Below are positions 20,416 to 30,889 of a stretch of 64,000 nt of DNA, piece after piece. The notes below the pieces were generated by a model. That model made no database searches. It saw only the letters and a program-made list of their open reading frames with translations, and was not told the origin of the DNA. The position numbers and the translations under genes were made by a program. Within the stretch, counting starts at the first letter, position 1, and the number at the start of each line of letters is the position of its first letter. Source of the DNA: Diplonema papillatum (taxonomy: Eukaryota > Euglenozoa > Diplonemea > Diplonemida > Diplonemidae). The DNA lies in NCBI GenBank assembly GCA_030068145.1, contig JAPJBO010000044.1, forward strand, positions 1 through 64,000, given 5' to 3'.

Positions 20416-20860
20416 TCTCAGGGATTGGAGTCTAATTGTCGACCAAAGAAATTGACCCAAAATTCGGCCAAAATTTTGACCCAAAAAAATCGACCAAAAA
20501 AACGACCGAAAATTTTGACCAAAATTTCGGCCAAAATTTACCAAAAATTCGACCAAAATTTCGGCCAAAATTTTGCCAACTCAGAAAAATGACCAAAATT
20601 TTGCAAAATGTGGCTCGAAGCTAATAAAAAAGTTTTTTGTGGCTATAAGCTAAATAAAAAGTTTTTTGTGGCTATAAGCTAAATAAAAAGTTTCAGGCCC
20701 TCCTGGCTATAAGCTAAATAAAAAGTTTTTTGTGGCTATAAGCTAAATAAAAAGGTTCTTGGTGGCTATAAGCTAATTATCCCTACCAATAATCACGGGG
20801 GCAAGGAGGAAGTGTGCTCACACGGAACCCAGATATAATCTAGGTATGGTGCGGGTGTCC

Positions 20861-22390
20861 ACGTGCCGTGTTCGTTAGAAAAAAAAGCGACTTGCTTTGT
20901 AGTCATATTCGTTTTCTTTCTCTCCCAATACAGCCACCCCCCCCCCCCCCCCGAAGGTAACACCGGGCGGCACCTCCGAGCATTTCAGAGTAAACGTTTG
21001 CTTCAGACTCTGGGGGTTGAGATTTTCCGGATGACGAGAATGTGGTCCTCGACAGGGGTCTCCTTATTCACACAATTCCCCCTCAGCCCTTTCTGAGTCT
21101 GACCCCCAGCCCGAGTGTCGCTCCCGTGTTAGTGTCCCGTTTACCCGAAAGTGTATACGGATAAGTCCGTCAACCTCATGCACCCCCCTGCAACCGCACC
21201 TAATTGCCTGCCGCCGTCACGGTACACCACGGCTCATCAGGTCTAACCCTATCTTCCGGATCTCCGTGAGAGTCGTCTGGTGCTGTCTCTGACGGCGAAA
21301 CGAAGCAAAACGTCAACCCCGCTGAAGACAAAGAAAAAGTGCCCCCACGCCACGCGCGAAATCGATTCAAAATCGAAAGAAGTATGCACACCCAGCAACA
21401 ACAGGGCTTCATGTCTAGTTCGCTCCTTGCCCCAGCTTACATTTTTCTTGAACACACAACGTCTCGAAAAAAAAGAAGAAGCGAATGATGGCCAGTCACC
21501 TGCGTGGCAAGCTTTGAAGGATACCAGGGGGGGGGGAGGTACGACCTTTGTTTCTCGTCCTTTTTTTTTGCATGATGCTATCGAGTTGTCCTCCCAGTTA
21601 GTGGTTCCGTTTCTCTGCAGCTGAATTCGCGAGGAAGCCCGTTTGTCGCTGGAAGCGGATGAGCTACGGATCCGAAGACCCTAACCCCACAAGGGAGCAG
21701 CTGCCGTCTTCCCATCATTGGATAAGTAAAGCGACAACAAGAGTAGTGGTATTTCATTGTTGCGGCCGCCCAAGCGAGCTATTAGAGTGCAAGTTCGCTT
21801 AGGGATCCGGGGTTTTATAGTCTCCGGGTGACCGTTGTCATAAAGGTTCCTTTAAGGTACAGTATGTTTGTGTGTATATATTTCTGCCTATTGCCGACCA
21901 TTCGACTTACTTTAGCGCGCGCTCTTTTAAGGTCGCTCAGAGTTTTGTGCGCTCCGATTGGATTGCGTCATTCCAGTGATTCAGTGCACGTCACCCTCCC
22001 GGGCGGACTGAACATTAAACGAAGACCCTCCCTGGGCAGTTGCAACCGGCTCTGCTCCTATTTCGTGACGAAATCAGCCTGGTAGTCCGGTTAGCAGACC
22101 ATCGCCGATGAAGCCGCCAAGGCGCGTTAAGGCTTCTGCTCAGGCTATGACGGGAGACGGATCAGGAGCAGTCGAGTAACGGCTCGTGGCACACTGGGAA
22201 AAAGAGGGCGAGTTTATTCTCTGCTGGTTTCTCACAGCAGAGGAGAAGGGGGGTGGTAATCCTGCTGCCAGGGGGGGCTTTGGCATCGTCGGTGTGCATG
22301 CTTCTGCGATCCCTGCCTTCACTGCTACTTCTATAATCGCCTGTGGTAGCCTACGATAGCCTGTGCTAGCCTGCGTGATAGTTGAGGTTA
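20861..22390. other. no gene recognised
   Basis: Contains a C14 run (20938-20951), a G10 run near 21530, a reversed family-B end (21783-21835, AGTTCGCTTAGGGATCCGGGG-like) and a small CCTGTGCTAGCCTGCGTGAT-type direct repeat near 22340-22380. ORFs are short and carry no motifs. Confidence 0.5.
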
Positions 22391-22393
22391 GAA

Positions 22394-22585
22394 CGCAGAA
22401 TATCCAGTCTCGGAGCCCACGGGCGCACTCTGCGAGTGGCCGCCGAAGTGCTGGCGGGCAGCCCGGCGGCGATGCCGGGCTTCCCCCGGACACCATGGGA
22501 AGAAGATGACCCCGTCGCTTCCAGCATCCCGGGTAGCTGCGACCCGAAGGACGTGATGCTGGCATCGAAGACGTAGACAGTGTTG
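22394..22585 (+). pseudogene. ghost 0 of the 25159 gene (middle segment only)
   Basis: GGAGCCCACGGGCGCACTCT through CGTCGCTTCCAGCATCCCGG and the trailing GGCATCGAAGACGTAGACAG match the middle of the tandem unit that follows. It lacks the 5' coding part and is the leftmost trace of the array. Confidence 0.85.
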
Positions 22586-22850
22586 TGTGTCTGAATCCGA
22601 AACTCTAAGATTTCTCTTCCGTTGAGAACCTCAAGCATTAGTACCAAATATGCAGACAGTGTTTGTGTGTGAATCCGAAACTCTAATATTTCTCTTCCCG
22701 TTGAGAACCTCAAGTATCTGTATCAAATACGCAGATGAATCCGAAACTCCAAGATTTTTCCTCGAGTCCTTCGAGTTGCGAACCTCAAGCATACCCTTCC
22801 ACAACCCAGCCTCCCGCAAGTCCCTAGGGTCCCCCCCGGACTAGGATGGT

Positions 22851-23093
22851 ATGGCGGGCCTCGCCGCCGAGGCGGAGGAGGCGCTCCTGCGGTACCTGAC
22901 GGCGAACGGCCCTTCGAAGCGGCGGCAGATCCGCGCCGGGCTCAAAGACGTGCTCGCTGGGGCCCCCGCGGCGCTGCTGAACGACCTGCTGGCGAGCACC
23001 TGCGCCGAGAGCGGCGGCGTGTACAGCTGGCTCCCCGCCGGCCGGCCTGCGGCCCAGTGCCGCCCCGCCTGCTCCCCAGCGGCCCGAGCCTGA
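22851..23093 (+). pseudogene. tandem copy 1 of the 25159 gene (frameshifted)
   Basis: The ATG at 22851 opens the same N-terminal 68 codons as the full gene. A 1-nt expansion at GCGGCCCAGTGCC shifts the frame and stops it at 23093. The rest of the unit continues to a 3' spacer (CCGAAACTCTAAGATTTCTC) without the C-terminal exon part. Confidence 0.9.
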
Positions 23094-23613
23094 AGGGGGC
23101 GCGGCGGCGGCGATCCCGGCGGCGGGGGTGCCGGGCCAGGGGGGTGTTTGGCACGCTGCGAGCGTCCCTTGGACGACTGACTACCTGCCTAGTCACGGAG
23201 CCCACGGGCAGCGCACTCTGCAAGTGGCCGCTGGAAGCGGGCGGCGGCGGAAACCGTCCCTTCCGGAGGAGGAATATAACCCCGTCGCTTCCCGCATCTC
23301 TGGCAGGTACGACCGAAGGACTTGTTGCTGGCATCGAAGACGCAGACAGTGTGTCTGAATCCGAAACTCTAAGATTTCTCTTCCGTTGAGAACCTCAAGC
23401 ATTAATACCAAATATGCAGACAGTGTTTGTGTGTGAATCCGAAACTCTAACATTTCTCTTCCCGTTGAGAACCTCAAGTATCTGTATCAATACGCAGATG
23501 AATCCGAAACTCCAAGATTTTTCCTCGAATCCTTCGAGTTGCGAACCTCAAGCATACCCTTCCACAACCCAGCCTCCCGCAAGTCCCTAGGGTCCCCCCC
23601 GGACTAGGATGGT

Positions 23614-24126
23614 ATGGCGGGCCTCGCCGCCGAGGCGGAGGAGGCGCTCCTGCGGTACCTGACGGCGAACTGCCCTTCGAAGCGGCGGCAGATCCGCGCC
23701 GGGCTCAAAGACGTGCTCGCTGGGGCCCCCGCGGCGCTGCTGAACGACCTGCTTGCGAGCACCTGCGCCGAGAGCGGCGGCGTGTACAGCTGGCTCCCCG
23801 CCGGCCGGCCTGCGGCGAGTGCCGCCCCGCCTGCTCCCCAGCGGCCCGAGCCTGAAGGGGGCGCGGCGGCGGCGATCCCGGCGGCGGGCAGGGGGGTGTT
23901 TGGCACACTGCGAGCGTCCCTTGGACGACTGACTACCTGCCTAGTCACGGAGCCCACGGGCAGCGCACTCTGCAAGTGGCCGCTGGAAGCGGGCGGCGGC
24001 GGCGGCGCCGTCCCCCGGAAACCGTCCCTTCCGGAGGAGGAATATGACCCCGTCGCTTCCCGCATCTCTGGCAGGTACGACCGAAGGACTTGTTGCTGGC
24101 ATCGAAGACGCAAACAGAGTGTCTGA
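23614..24126 (+). pseudogene. tandem copy 2 of the 25159 gene (in frame but 3'-truncated)
   Basis: 170 codons, with no frameshift at the GCGGCGAGTGCC site. It runs out of homology after SRISGRYDRRTC and stops in the spacer. It lacks the C-terminal domain of the full copy. It might still encode a shortened protein. Confidence 0.85.
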
Positions 24127-24387
24127 ATCCGAAACTCTAAGATTTCTCTTCCGTTGAGAACCTCAAGCATTAGTACCAAATATGCAGACAGTGTTTGTGT
24201 GTGAATCCGAAACTCTAATATTTCTTTCCCGTTGACTCGGCGTTGAGAACCTCAAGTATCTGTATCAAATACGCAGATGAATCCTCCAAAATTTTTTTTC
24301 GAGTCCTTCGAGTTGCGAACCTCAAGCATACCCTTCCACAACCCAGCCTCCCGCAAGTTCCTAGGGTCCCCCCCGGACTAGGATGGT

Positions 24388-24630
24388 ATGGCGGGCCTCG
24401 CCGCCGAGGCGGAGGAGGCGCTCCTGCGGTACCTGACGGCGAACGGCCCTTCGAAGCGGCGGCAGATCCGCGCCGGGCTCAAAGACGTGCTCGCTGGGGC
24501 CCCCGCGGCGCTGCTGAACGACCTGCTGGCGAGCACCTGCGCCGAGAGCGGCGGCGTGTACAGCTGGCTCCCCGCCGGCCGGCCTGCGGCCCAGTGCCGC
24601 CCCGCCTGCTCCCCAGCGGCCCGAGCCTGA
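24388..24630 (+). pseudogene. tandem copy 3 of the 25159 gene (same frameshift as copy 1)
   Basis: It shares the GCGGCCCAGTGCC frameshift of copy 1. It also shares spacer variants with copy 1 (CATTAATACC, TCTAACATTTC), whereas copies 0 and 2 have CATTAGTACC and TCTAATATTTC. This shows that a two-unit block was duplicated. Confidence 0.9.
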
Positions 24631-25158
24631 AGGGGGCGCGGCGGCGGCGATCCCGGCGGCGGGCAGGGGGGTGTTTGGCACACTGCGAGCGTCCCTTGAA
24701 CGACTGACAACCTGCCTAGTCACGGAGCCCACGGGCAGCGCACTCTGCAAGTGGCCGCTGGAAGCGGGCGGCGGCGGCGGCGCCGTCCCCCGGAAACCGT
24801 CCCTTCCGGAGGGGAGGAATATGACCCCGTCGCTTCCCGCATCTCTGGCAGGTACGACCGAAGGACTTGTTGCTGGCATCGAAGACGCAGACAGTGTGTC
24901 TGAATCCGAAACTCTAAGATTTCTCTTCCGTTGAGAACCTCAAGCATTAATACCAAATATGCAGACAGTGTTTGTGTGTGAATCCGAAACTCTAACATTT
25001 CTCTTCCCGTTGAGAACCTCAAGTATCTGTATCAATACGCAGATGAATCCGAAACTCCAAGATTTTTCCTCGAATCCTTCGAGTTGCGAACCTCAAGCAT
25101 ACCCTTCCACAACCCAGCCTCCCGCAAGTCCCTAGGGTCCCCCCCGGACTAGGATGGT

Positions 25159-26049
25159 ATGGCGGGCCTCGCCGCCGAGGCGGAGGAGGCGCTCCTGCGG
25201 TACCTGACGGCGAACGGCCCTTCGAAGCGGCGGCAGATCCGCGCCGGGCTCAAAGACGTGCTCGCTGGGGCCCCCGCGGCGCTGCTGAACGACCTGCTTG
25301 CGAGCACCTGCGCCGAGAGCGGCGGCGTGTACAGCTGGCTCCCCGCCGGCCGGCCTGCGGCGAGTGCCGCCCCGCCTGCTCCCCAGCGGCCCGAGCCTGA
25401 AGGGGGCGCGGCGGCGGCGATCCCGGCGGTGGGGGTGCCGGGCCAGGGGGGTGTTTGGCATGCTGCGAGCGTCCCTTGGACGACTGACTACCTGCCTCCA
25501 GTCACGGAGCCCACGGGCAGCGCACTCTGCGAGTGGCCGCTGGAAGCGGGCGGCGGCGGGCAGGTCGGCGGCGGCGCCGGGCTTCCCCCGGAAACCGTCC
25601 CTTCCGGAGGGGAGGAATATGACCCCGTCGCTTCCCGCATCTCTGGCAGCTACGATCCGGAAGCCTTGGCAGGTCCAGTGGACACGTCGTGGCTGCCGTT
25701 GGAGCCGCATTCCGACGAGTTCTTCGCCGCCCTGCGGCGGGTCTCGCGGGTTGCCGTGCCGTCCCCCGCGGAGGCGTCGCTGGGCCCCGGGTACTGCGTC
25801 TCCTCCGTGGAGGGCTACTTGAGTGCGGTCGAGCTGTACGCCCGCCTCAAAAGCGTCCACGCCGTCGCGGTCCACCTGCAACACGCGTCGGCCCTGCCGA
25901 CGCTTGACTCGACCCCGCTGTTCGTCATCCCGTTTCTCGAGGCCATCCGTGACCTCAAAGCGGAAGCCGAGCGCGTGATGGCGGTCCTCGCAGCAAACAT
26001 CAACGCGTTCACCGCGATGGTTCGGTCCCGTCAAGGTCCGCAGGAGTGA
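25159..26049 (+). CDS. unrecognised 296-residue protein, complete copy of a tandem family
   Basis: The ATG at 25159 is preceded by GGACTAGGATGGT, as in all copies. Residues 1-60 (MAGLAAEAEEALLRYLTANG..., QIRAGLKDVL, LLNDLLASTC, GVYSWL) look like a small helical fold ending in a strand, possibly winged-helix-like; this is inferred from pattern only. Residues 70-165 are Ala/Gly/Pro-rich linker. Residues 175-296 are mostly helical (FFAALRRVSRV, YLSAVELYARLKSVHAVAVH, FLEAIRDLKAEAERVMAVLA). Only this copy has the C-terminal part. Traces of that part recur downstream at 26095-26335 and 26490-26697. It might be a nucleic-acid or protein-binding regulator, but I do not recognise a family. No intron is needed. 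Confidence 0.7.
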   Translation: MAGLAAEAEEALLRYLTANGPSKRRQIRAGLKDVLAGAPAALLNDLLASTCAESGGVYSWLPAGRPAASAAPPAPQRPEPEGGAAAAIPAVGVPGQGGVWHAASVPWTTDYLPPVTEPTGSALCEWPLEAGGGGQVGGGAGLPPETVPSGGEEYDPVASRISGSYDPEALAGPVDTSWLPLEPHSDEFFAALRRVSRVAVPSPAEASLGPGYCVSSVEGYLSAVELYARLKSVHAVAVHLQHASALPTLDSTPLFVIPFLEAIRDLKAEAERVMAVLAANINAFTAMVRSRQGPQE

Positions 26050-26094
26050 CGATCTCCTACACGGATGTATCGTCGTCCCCGTCGACCCCTGACG

Positions 26095-26335
26095 GGTCTG
26101 AAGGAGGGTCCTGGTACTGTACCATCTCCGCGAAGGATACCTGGGTGCCTGTTGACCGATACGCATTTGCGTGTTGCTCACCATCTGCCGCTTGTCCCGT
26201 GATCCCGTGGTCCCGCGATTCGTCATTTACGTTTCTGAAGCTGTGCGACATTGCTGGATTGAGTGCGTGATGGCCGTCCTCGCAGGAAGCATCGATGCGT
26301 CATTGGGGATGGTTCGGTCCCATAGAAAGCAGCAG
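26095..26335 (+). pseudogene. decayed 3' copy of the 25159 gene (a)
   Basis: CTGTACCATCTCCGCGAAGG, GTGATGGCCGTCCTCGCAGG and GATGGTTCGGTCCCATAG match the C-terminal coding region of 25159-26049 with many substitutions and stops. Confidence 0.75.
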
Positions 26336-26489
26336 AGGTGATCCCTCTGGCTGGAGGGGAGGCGCGTTCCGCCGAGCAAGTCAGTTCTTCTGCAGCTGCT
26401 ATCGGCCGCCGCCGCACGGGCTGTGGAGCGTGATCTGAAGAAGGAGAAAAAGCTCTCATCACGTCTCGCATCGGGCTCAATCCTGATCC

Positions 26490-26697
26490 GACTCCCGTGG
26501 ATCGTCCCCGTCAACCCTCGTTTCGACGGGTTCTCGAGCAGGGGGTCTGTACTGTACCATCTCCGCCGATGGATACCTGGGTGGGCTGTCAACCGATACA
26601 AACTTACTTGCATGTTGCTGTCCATCTGCAGCACGTCTTGTCGCTTCCGACGCTGAGTTCCGTCCCGCCGTTCGTCATTTCCATTTTCATAGCCGTA
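26490..26697 (+). pseudogene. decayed 3' copy of the 25159 gene (b), cut by a MITE
   Basis: Similar to copy (a): TACTGTACCATCTCCGCCGA, CATCTGCAGCACGTCTTGTC, CGTCCCGCCGTTCGTCATTT. It is broken at 26698 by a family 1 MITE. Confidence 0.75.
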
Positions 26698-26878
26698 ATG
26701 AGCCGGTCCGTCCCTATCTCTTGGAACTGCATCGAACTGCCTGCCGCTGTTTATCACAGTGAATCACGGTCCACACCACGGTCTATCAGGTCCATCCCTA
26801 GTCCCTAGAGCTGCATCGAATTGCCTGGTGCTGTATTCTTCGGTCTATCACGGTATCAAGAGGGGATGGACCGACTTA
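26698..26878 (-). mobile_element. MITE family 1, reverse copy
   Basis: TGAGCCGGTCCGTCCC ... GGGATGGACCGACTTA, with an interior that is the reverse complement of the copies at 2930 and 4536. The flanks share CGTAA(T) on both sides, so the target duplication is shorter or eroded here. Confidence 0.85.
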
Positions 26879-26879
26879 C

Positions 26880-27630
26880 GTAATGCTGAAGTCGAGCGCA
26901 GGATGGTCACGAAACAACGCATGGGTGGCATAGGTGCACCGCAAAGAGTCGGGATTGACACCTAGCAAAGGCGAATTTCCGATACCATTTTTGCGGGTTC
27001 CCCTGATTTTGCACTCTGAATCCTTGCGTTCTGGGAGGGCCGAGTCCCTCCCCATGTTGGATTTTTTGTGCTCTCGCAGCATGCTGAGCATTTCCGTTCC
27101 AAGCACGTTCTTGCCTCACCTGTGTTGCAGCAAAATCCAACCAAACGAATGGCCTCCGAGAACGTGCGCCAGCCGGTTCCTTCCCCACGCATGGGGTGAA
27201 ATCCGTTTCGTCTTCAACGCGGGTCGAATGGACGAAACGCGATCAATCAAGCTTCAGGCTTCCCTTAAGGAATTGTCCTGTGGAGGTGGGGGTTTCTTGT
27301 TTTCCCAGAGTTACCCAGGAGTATCAAGTTTCAGCCCTGCCCTGCAGCAGCTCTTCGCAGAACAGGGGCGAAAAAGAGCAGCGCGCTCAAGAGCTGGTGG
27401 CGTGGGTGGTCCTGAATGGGATGGGCGAACAGCCGCCTGAGAAACCAAACTCACGCCGCTGTCCTGTCTGCAGACATTCAGGCTCCGCGCTCAGTGGACC
27501 GCCTGATCTGTCCGTGGCTTCAAGGACCGAAACACAGCGCAGACAGGACCCGTTCGTTTGAGCCCCTAAGCAGCACAGTGTGCTCACAACACTGGTGTTT
27601 GCCCTCGCGATATTCGACCGCAAGGAGGTG
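26880..27630. other. no gene recognised
   Basis: Open frames exist on both strands. One plus-strand segment has RRCPVCRHSGSA near 27450. No domain, start or splice site could be supported. Confidence 0.4.
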
Positions 27631-27639
27631 ATCCAATGT

Positions 27640-28041
27640 GGTCACTCACCCATCGGCTTCGAACGGAAGCCGAAATGTACATTGGACCGGCGGCAGAACT
27701 GGAATTATGGCACAGTCCGACACACTCTGCTCGTGTATCTACCACCTTTATCAAGGCAAAGTACGACACTCTACTTCGCCAGGACGCCGAAAATATATAT
27801 TGGACCGGCGACGGAACCGGAATTAAGGCAGCCTGACACACCCCTCTGCTCGTGTATCTACCACCTTTATCGAGGCAAAGTACGACACTCTACTTCGCCA
27901 GGACGCCGAAAATATATATTGGACCGGCGACGGAACCGGAATTAAGGCAGCTTGATACACTCGGCTCGTGTATCTACCACCTTTATGAAGGCAAAGTACG
28001 ACGTCCTCCCTTCTGACCTTCAACAGAAGTTGAATAAGTGA
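27640..28041 (+). repeat. three tandem units of about 118 bp ahead of the TLDc gene
   Basis: Units near 27660, 27780 and 27900 share CTCGTGTATCTACCACCTTT, AAAGTACGACACTCTACTTC and GCCGAAAATATATATTGGAC. In one frame they read STTFIKAKYDTLLRQDAENI and a stop. The last partial unit reads FMKAKYDVLPSDLQQKLNK and stops at 28041, so the array may be built from the last exon of an unrecognised gene. Confidence 0.75.
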
Positions 28042-28124
28042 CGGTGTCCGGCAAGTCAAGCACTCTACAGGCCACGTCCCCCCAGCACCGGTACTCCCCC
28101 GACCCCGGACTACACACCGAAAGA

Positions 28125-29844
28125 ATGGGAAACACGACCTCTGGCGAAGCGGCGAAGAAGACCGCCGAACAAGAAGAAGAAGCCAGAAAGGCGTCGGAAG
28201 CAGCGCGTGCGGCGCACAACAGGAGCCTGAAGCCGAAGCTCGCGAATGGGATGACCCGGATCCTGGACGCGGGGGACTTGATGTTCCTCAACACCAGGCT
28301 CCCGGTCACTCCCCGGGCGTCCGTGTGGAGCGCGTTGTACCTCTCCTACCGCGACGGCAAGAGCTTCACCAGTTTGGTGCACTCCGTCCGCAACATCAAA
28401 AACACGCTGATCATCATAAAAGACGACGGCGGCCAGGTCTTCGGCCTATTCGCCGGGGACCAGTGGAAGCTTCCCGAGGACCTCGACGAAGAGGCCACGA
28501 AGGAGAAGGCGCGGGCGGCGCGCGAGTCGCGGATGGGCCGCAAGTACGTGCCCAAGAAGAGCGAGGGGGACGCGAACTTCTTCGGCGACGGCAACTGCGC
28601 TTTGGTCGGCATCAAGCCCGACCAATCGCTTCACCGGCCCACCAGGCAAAACAGCAACTTCATGTACTTGCAGACCAAGTGGCCCGAGAAGGAGGCGAAC
28701 GGGCTCGCCATGGGTGGCATGGTATGCCTTCACAATTCCGGAACAAAGCCAACGCAAACTCCACGAAGGAATGTGCTTGGTGTCGATCGCATTAGCGGCT
28801 GGGTTCGCCCATGCCCATCAGCAGTTGAGTGTCGCTTGAAAATCTAATCTCTCAGACTGCATTCGATTCTTGATTCGGTGATGATTGGCTTGCCCCGGAC
28901 ATGGCTAGCCATAACCCACAGCGAAAGCGTGCACCAAATACACAACCCAAAACCATATAGCCTTTTCTTGCTCTATGAGAACCCATTTATCAACGCGTCA
29001 CACGGAGACCCTAAAACCCCGGAGTTTCAAGCGAACTTTAACTCTGAAAAAGTGTACACGAAAGAGGCCATGCATGCTCCCCCCGAACCCACCCAGTGCG
29101 TACTAATATCTTTAAAAGAACCCATTCGGCGAAGGTCACCCGGAGACTCTAAAATCCCGGATTCTCAAGCGAACTATAACTCTGAAAAGGTTCTAATCCA
29201 GGAGAACCCCCCTGGGGAAGTTTAAACCCCCTGTACACGTGAAGAAAGAACGCAAGGCTGGAGGTACCGAGACCGTGGTGTTTTGCGTCCTGAGTAAAGC
29301 CAAACGTGGACACGACCAGGAATATCGCGTTCAACGAAAACAGCTCTCTCTTCCCATCGTCATTCGTTAGTAATGCATCAGCCGTGGTTTTCCAAGATTA
29401 CCCTCCTCAGGTGACACCACTTTATCTTTAGCCAAACTTCAAAACTCTCTTATTTTGGCTTTGGAGCGGTCTTCTTTTTGGTGTCTATCATAGACTAAGC
29501 GAGCGTACACTCTAAAATCTCTGCATTCCAACGCTGCGGGGGAACAAAATCTTACCAAACACCCCCGCGCACAGATGTACAATTTCGGGGTGCGCCTGGA
29601 CGACGGTCTGGAGCACGGCTATTTCCGCGGGGCTCACGGAATGTGCATGACGTTCAACAGCCCGTGCCTGGCGCACGCACCCGACTTCAAGATCATGGAC
29701 GTGGAGGCCTGGGCACTCGGCGACGAGGCGCTGGACGCGTCGGGGAGCGGGAAGGCGAGCGCCTTGGACAGCAAGGAGGCCCTCAAGGACCAGAAGATCC
29801 TCGAGTTCGCTGGCCGCGAGTTCCACAGAGAGCAGGCGGACTGA
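28125..29844 (+). CDS. TLDc-domain protein with N-myristoylation signal
   Basis: Two exons, 28125-28721 and 29575-29844, both phase 0, give about 288 residues. The donor is GTATGC (28722) and the acceptor GCACAG (29574). MGNTTSGEAAKK is a good myristoylation start (Gly2, Ser6). A Lys/Glu/Ala-rich helix follows. The TLDc domain begins near residue 46: LFLNT-like strand, VWSALYLSYRDGKSFTSLVH, TLIIIKDDGGQVFGLFAG, QNSNFMYLQ, then in exon 2 FGVRLDDGLEHGYFRGAHG, TFNSPCLA and FKIMDVEAWAL, all family landmarks. TLDc proteins are linked to oxidative-stress protection and to regulation of V-ATPase in animals and yeast. Lipidation would place this one on a membrane, consistent with that role. The intron (853 bp) is full of dispersed repeats. 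A short charged insert (residues about 118-150) interrupts the domain. Confidence 0.88.
28903..29190 (+). repeat. family B repeats in the TLDc intron
   Basis: Two consecutive pieces with CCCCGGAGTTTCAAGCGAAC (29015) and CCCGGATTCTCAAGCGAACT (29155), each preceded by CACACGGAGAC- or CACCCGGAGACTC-type sequence. The first is led by CATAACCCACAGCGAAAGCG, as at 10486. Confidence 0.85.
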
Positions 29845-29864
29845 AGCGTTTTTTCGTTGTTGTG

Positions 29865-30200
29865 TAAGCACCTGCTTTCGTAGGAAATACTTGAGGAGAC
29901 TGCCCGTTGCGACATCTCAAAGAAGGGAAGTGTGCTGTAGCCCACTCACACGCGTAAGCGTTTGGCAAAAAGGACCCACTGTGTTGTTGTATTGTTTTGG
30001 AGTGTGATCCTCGTTGGCATGCCGATGACTCCCCCCTTTCGTACCAACACAATATTCCAAATCTCAAAGGAGGTAAATGTGCTGTAGCCCACACGAAACA
30101 CAGGCATATCTGGGTTTAAAAACGACCCACTTTGTAGTTGTTTTCTCCCCTCTAGCCTCCTTTTCGAAATGAGCACAAGGCAGTCTTTCGAGTGTTTCTT
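29865..30200 (+). repeat. two tandem family A copies after the TLDc gene
   Basis: The first copy is 29873-29995 (GTAGGAAATACTTGAGGAGA ... AAGTGTGCTGTAGCCCACTC). The second, 30055-30200, carries GGAGGTAAATGTGCTGTAGC and ends GAGCACAAGGCAGTCTTTCG. Confidence 0.85.
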
Positions 30201-30519
30201 GCACCCTCCCCTTTGTTGCTTGATGCTAGCATCGAACATGCATGAGAGGCAGTGTTTTCGTCTGAACATTAAACTAAGACTTTCTCCCGGCTTCCTGTGG
30301 ATACCTTCGCTCCCCCTTCGTGCCCCTTCTCCCGGCCTTCCGTGTTCAGTGTTCACTTCGCAACTGGTCCCTAGGATGTCTATTTTGACGACGCGATGAA
30401 AAATGACAGGATAGCTTTGTCACGAGGAAGTTGAAGGAAGACATGTATATTCCCCGCCTTTGCGAAGCGAAAGGGGGAGGTCCTGTTTTCAACCATCAGA
30501 GCCGGGGCCACCTGTTTTC

Positions 30520-30885
30520 GTAGTAGTAGTATAGTTGAAGGGAACATTTTCTGGAACAACGGCTGCACGCGAGAACAGACGAACGAAGCCAACCAAAAAT
30601 GCGAACGCTCGCTCCAAAATGTGCTCATCCATCGGGGGCGTCTCATTCTCGGTGGAGTCCTGCCTCAGGAGCCGGAGTTGAAGCTGAAGGAGTTGAAAAA
30701 GCGGGTGTCACACCCGCTTTTCGGGTGTGGATTTACACGCGTTTGGTTCGTGTCGCTCGGCACGCCCACCTTAATTCCAGCATCTGAGGCTGGACCTCAC
30801 TGTGTTGATCAGTTGATGCTGATTGCTCGTTGTTCCATCGATCCGTGCATGACCCGAACTCCGCAAATGTTTTCTGGAGGCAAAC
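30520..30885 (+). repeat. dispersed repeat shared with 9190-9420
   Basis: GAAGGGAACATTTTCTGGAA, GATCAGTTGATGCTGATTGC and ACTCCGCAAATGTTTTCTGG correspond in order to 9200-9415, with about 130 bp of extra sequence here (AAAGCGGGTGTCACACCCGC hairpin and GAGGCTGGA segment). Confidence 0.75.
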
Positions 30886-30889
30886 TTGT

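Larger units (their letters stand above)
18943..20783. mobile_element. foldback-type element with tandem-repeat arms and 9-bp target duplication
   Basis: The 1841-bp element is flanked by the exact duplication TACCAATAA (18934-18942 and 20784-20792). Its ends are GGGCTTTTTATCTAATAGCC and, at the right, TAAGCTAATTATCCC. Each arm is built of two tandem blocks in mirror order. The outer block has units with TTTTTATTTAGCTTATAGCC (18943-19255; reversed at 20616-20783). The inner block has TTTTGGTCAAAA-type units (19262-19560; reversed at 20440-20600). Inner to these lie tRNA-like B-box sequences. Long inverted arms made of short tandem repeats plus a 9-bp duplication match the foldback class, or a Mutator-like non-autonomous element. 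The centre (19700-20330) has no recognisable transposase. Confidence 0.88.
18908..20860 (+). repeat. family A copy split by the foldback element
   Basis: The left part (GAATACTCGAGGAGGCCGCCAG) and the right part (AAGGAGGAAGTGTGCTCACA...GAACCCAGATATAATCTAGG) are the two halves of a family A repeat. The split lies exactly at the 9-bp target duplication of the element 18943-20783, so the foldback element inserted into an older repeat. Confidence 0.8.

Noticed and set aside
30698-30740. Rho-independent terminator (AAAGCGGGTGTCACACCCGC hairpin)
   Set aside because: Bacterial-type terminators are not expected here; the hairpin is part of a dispersed repeat.
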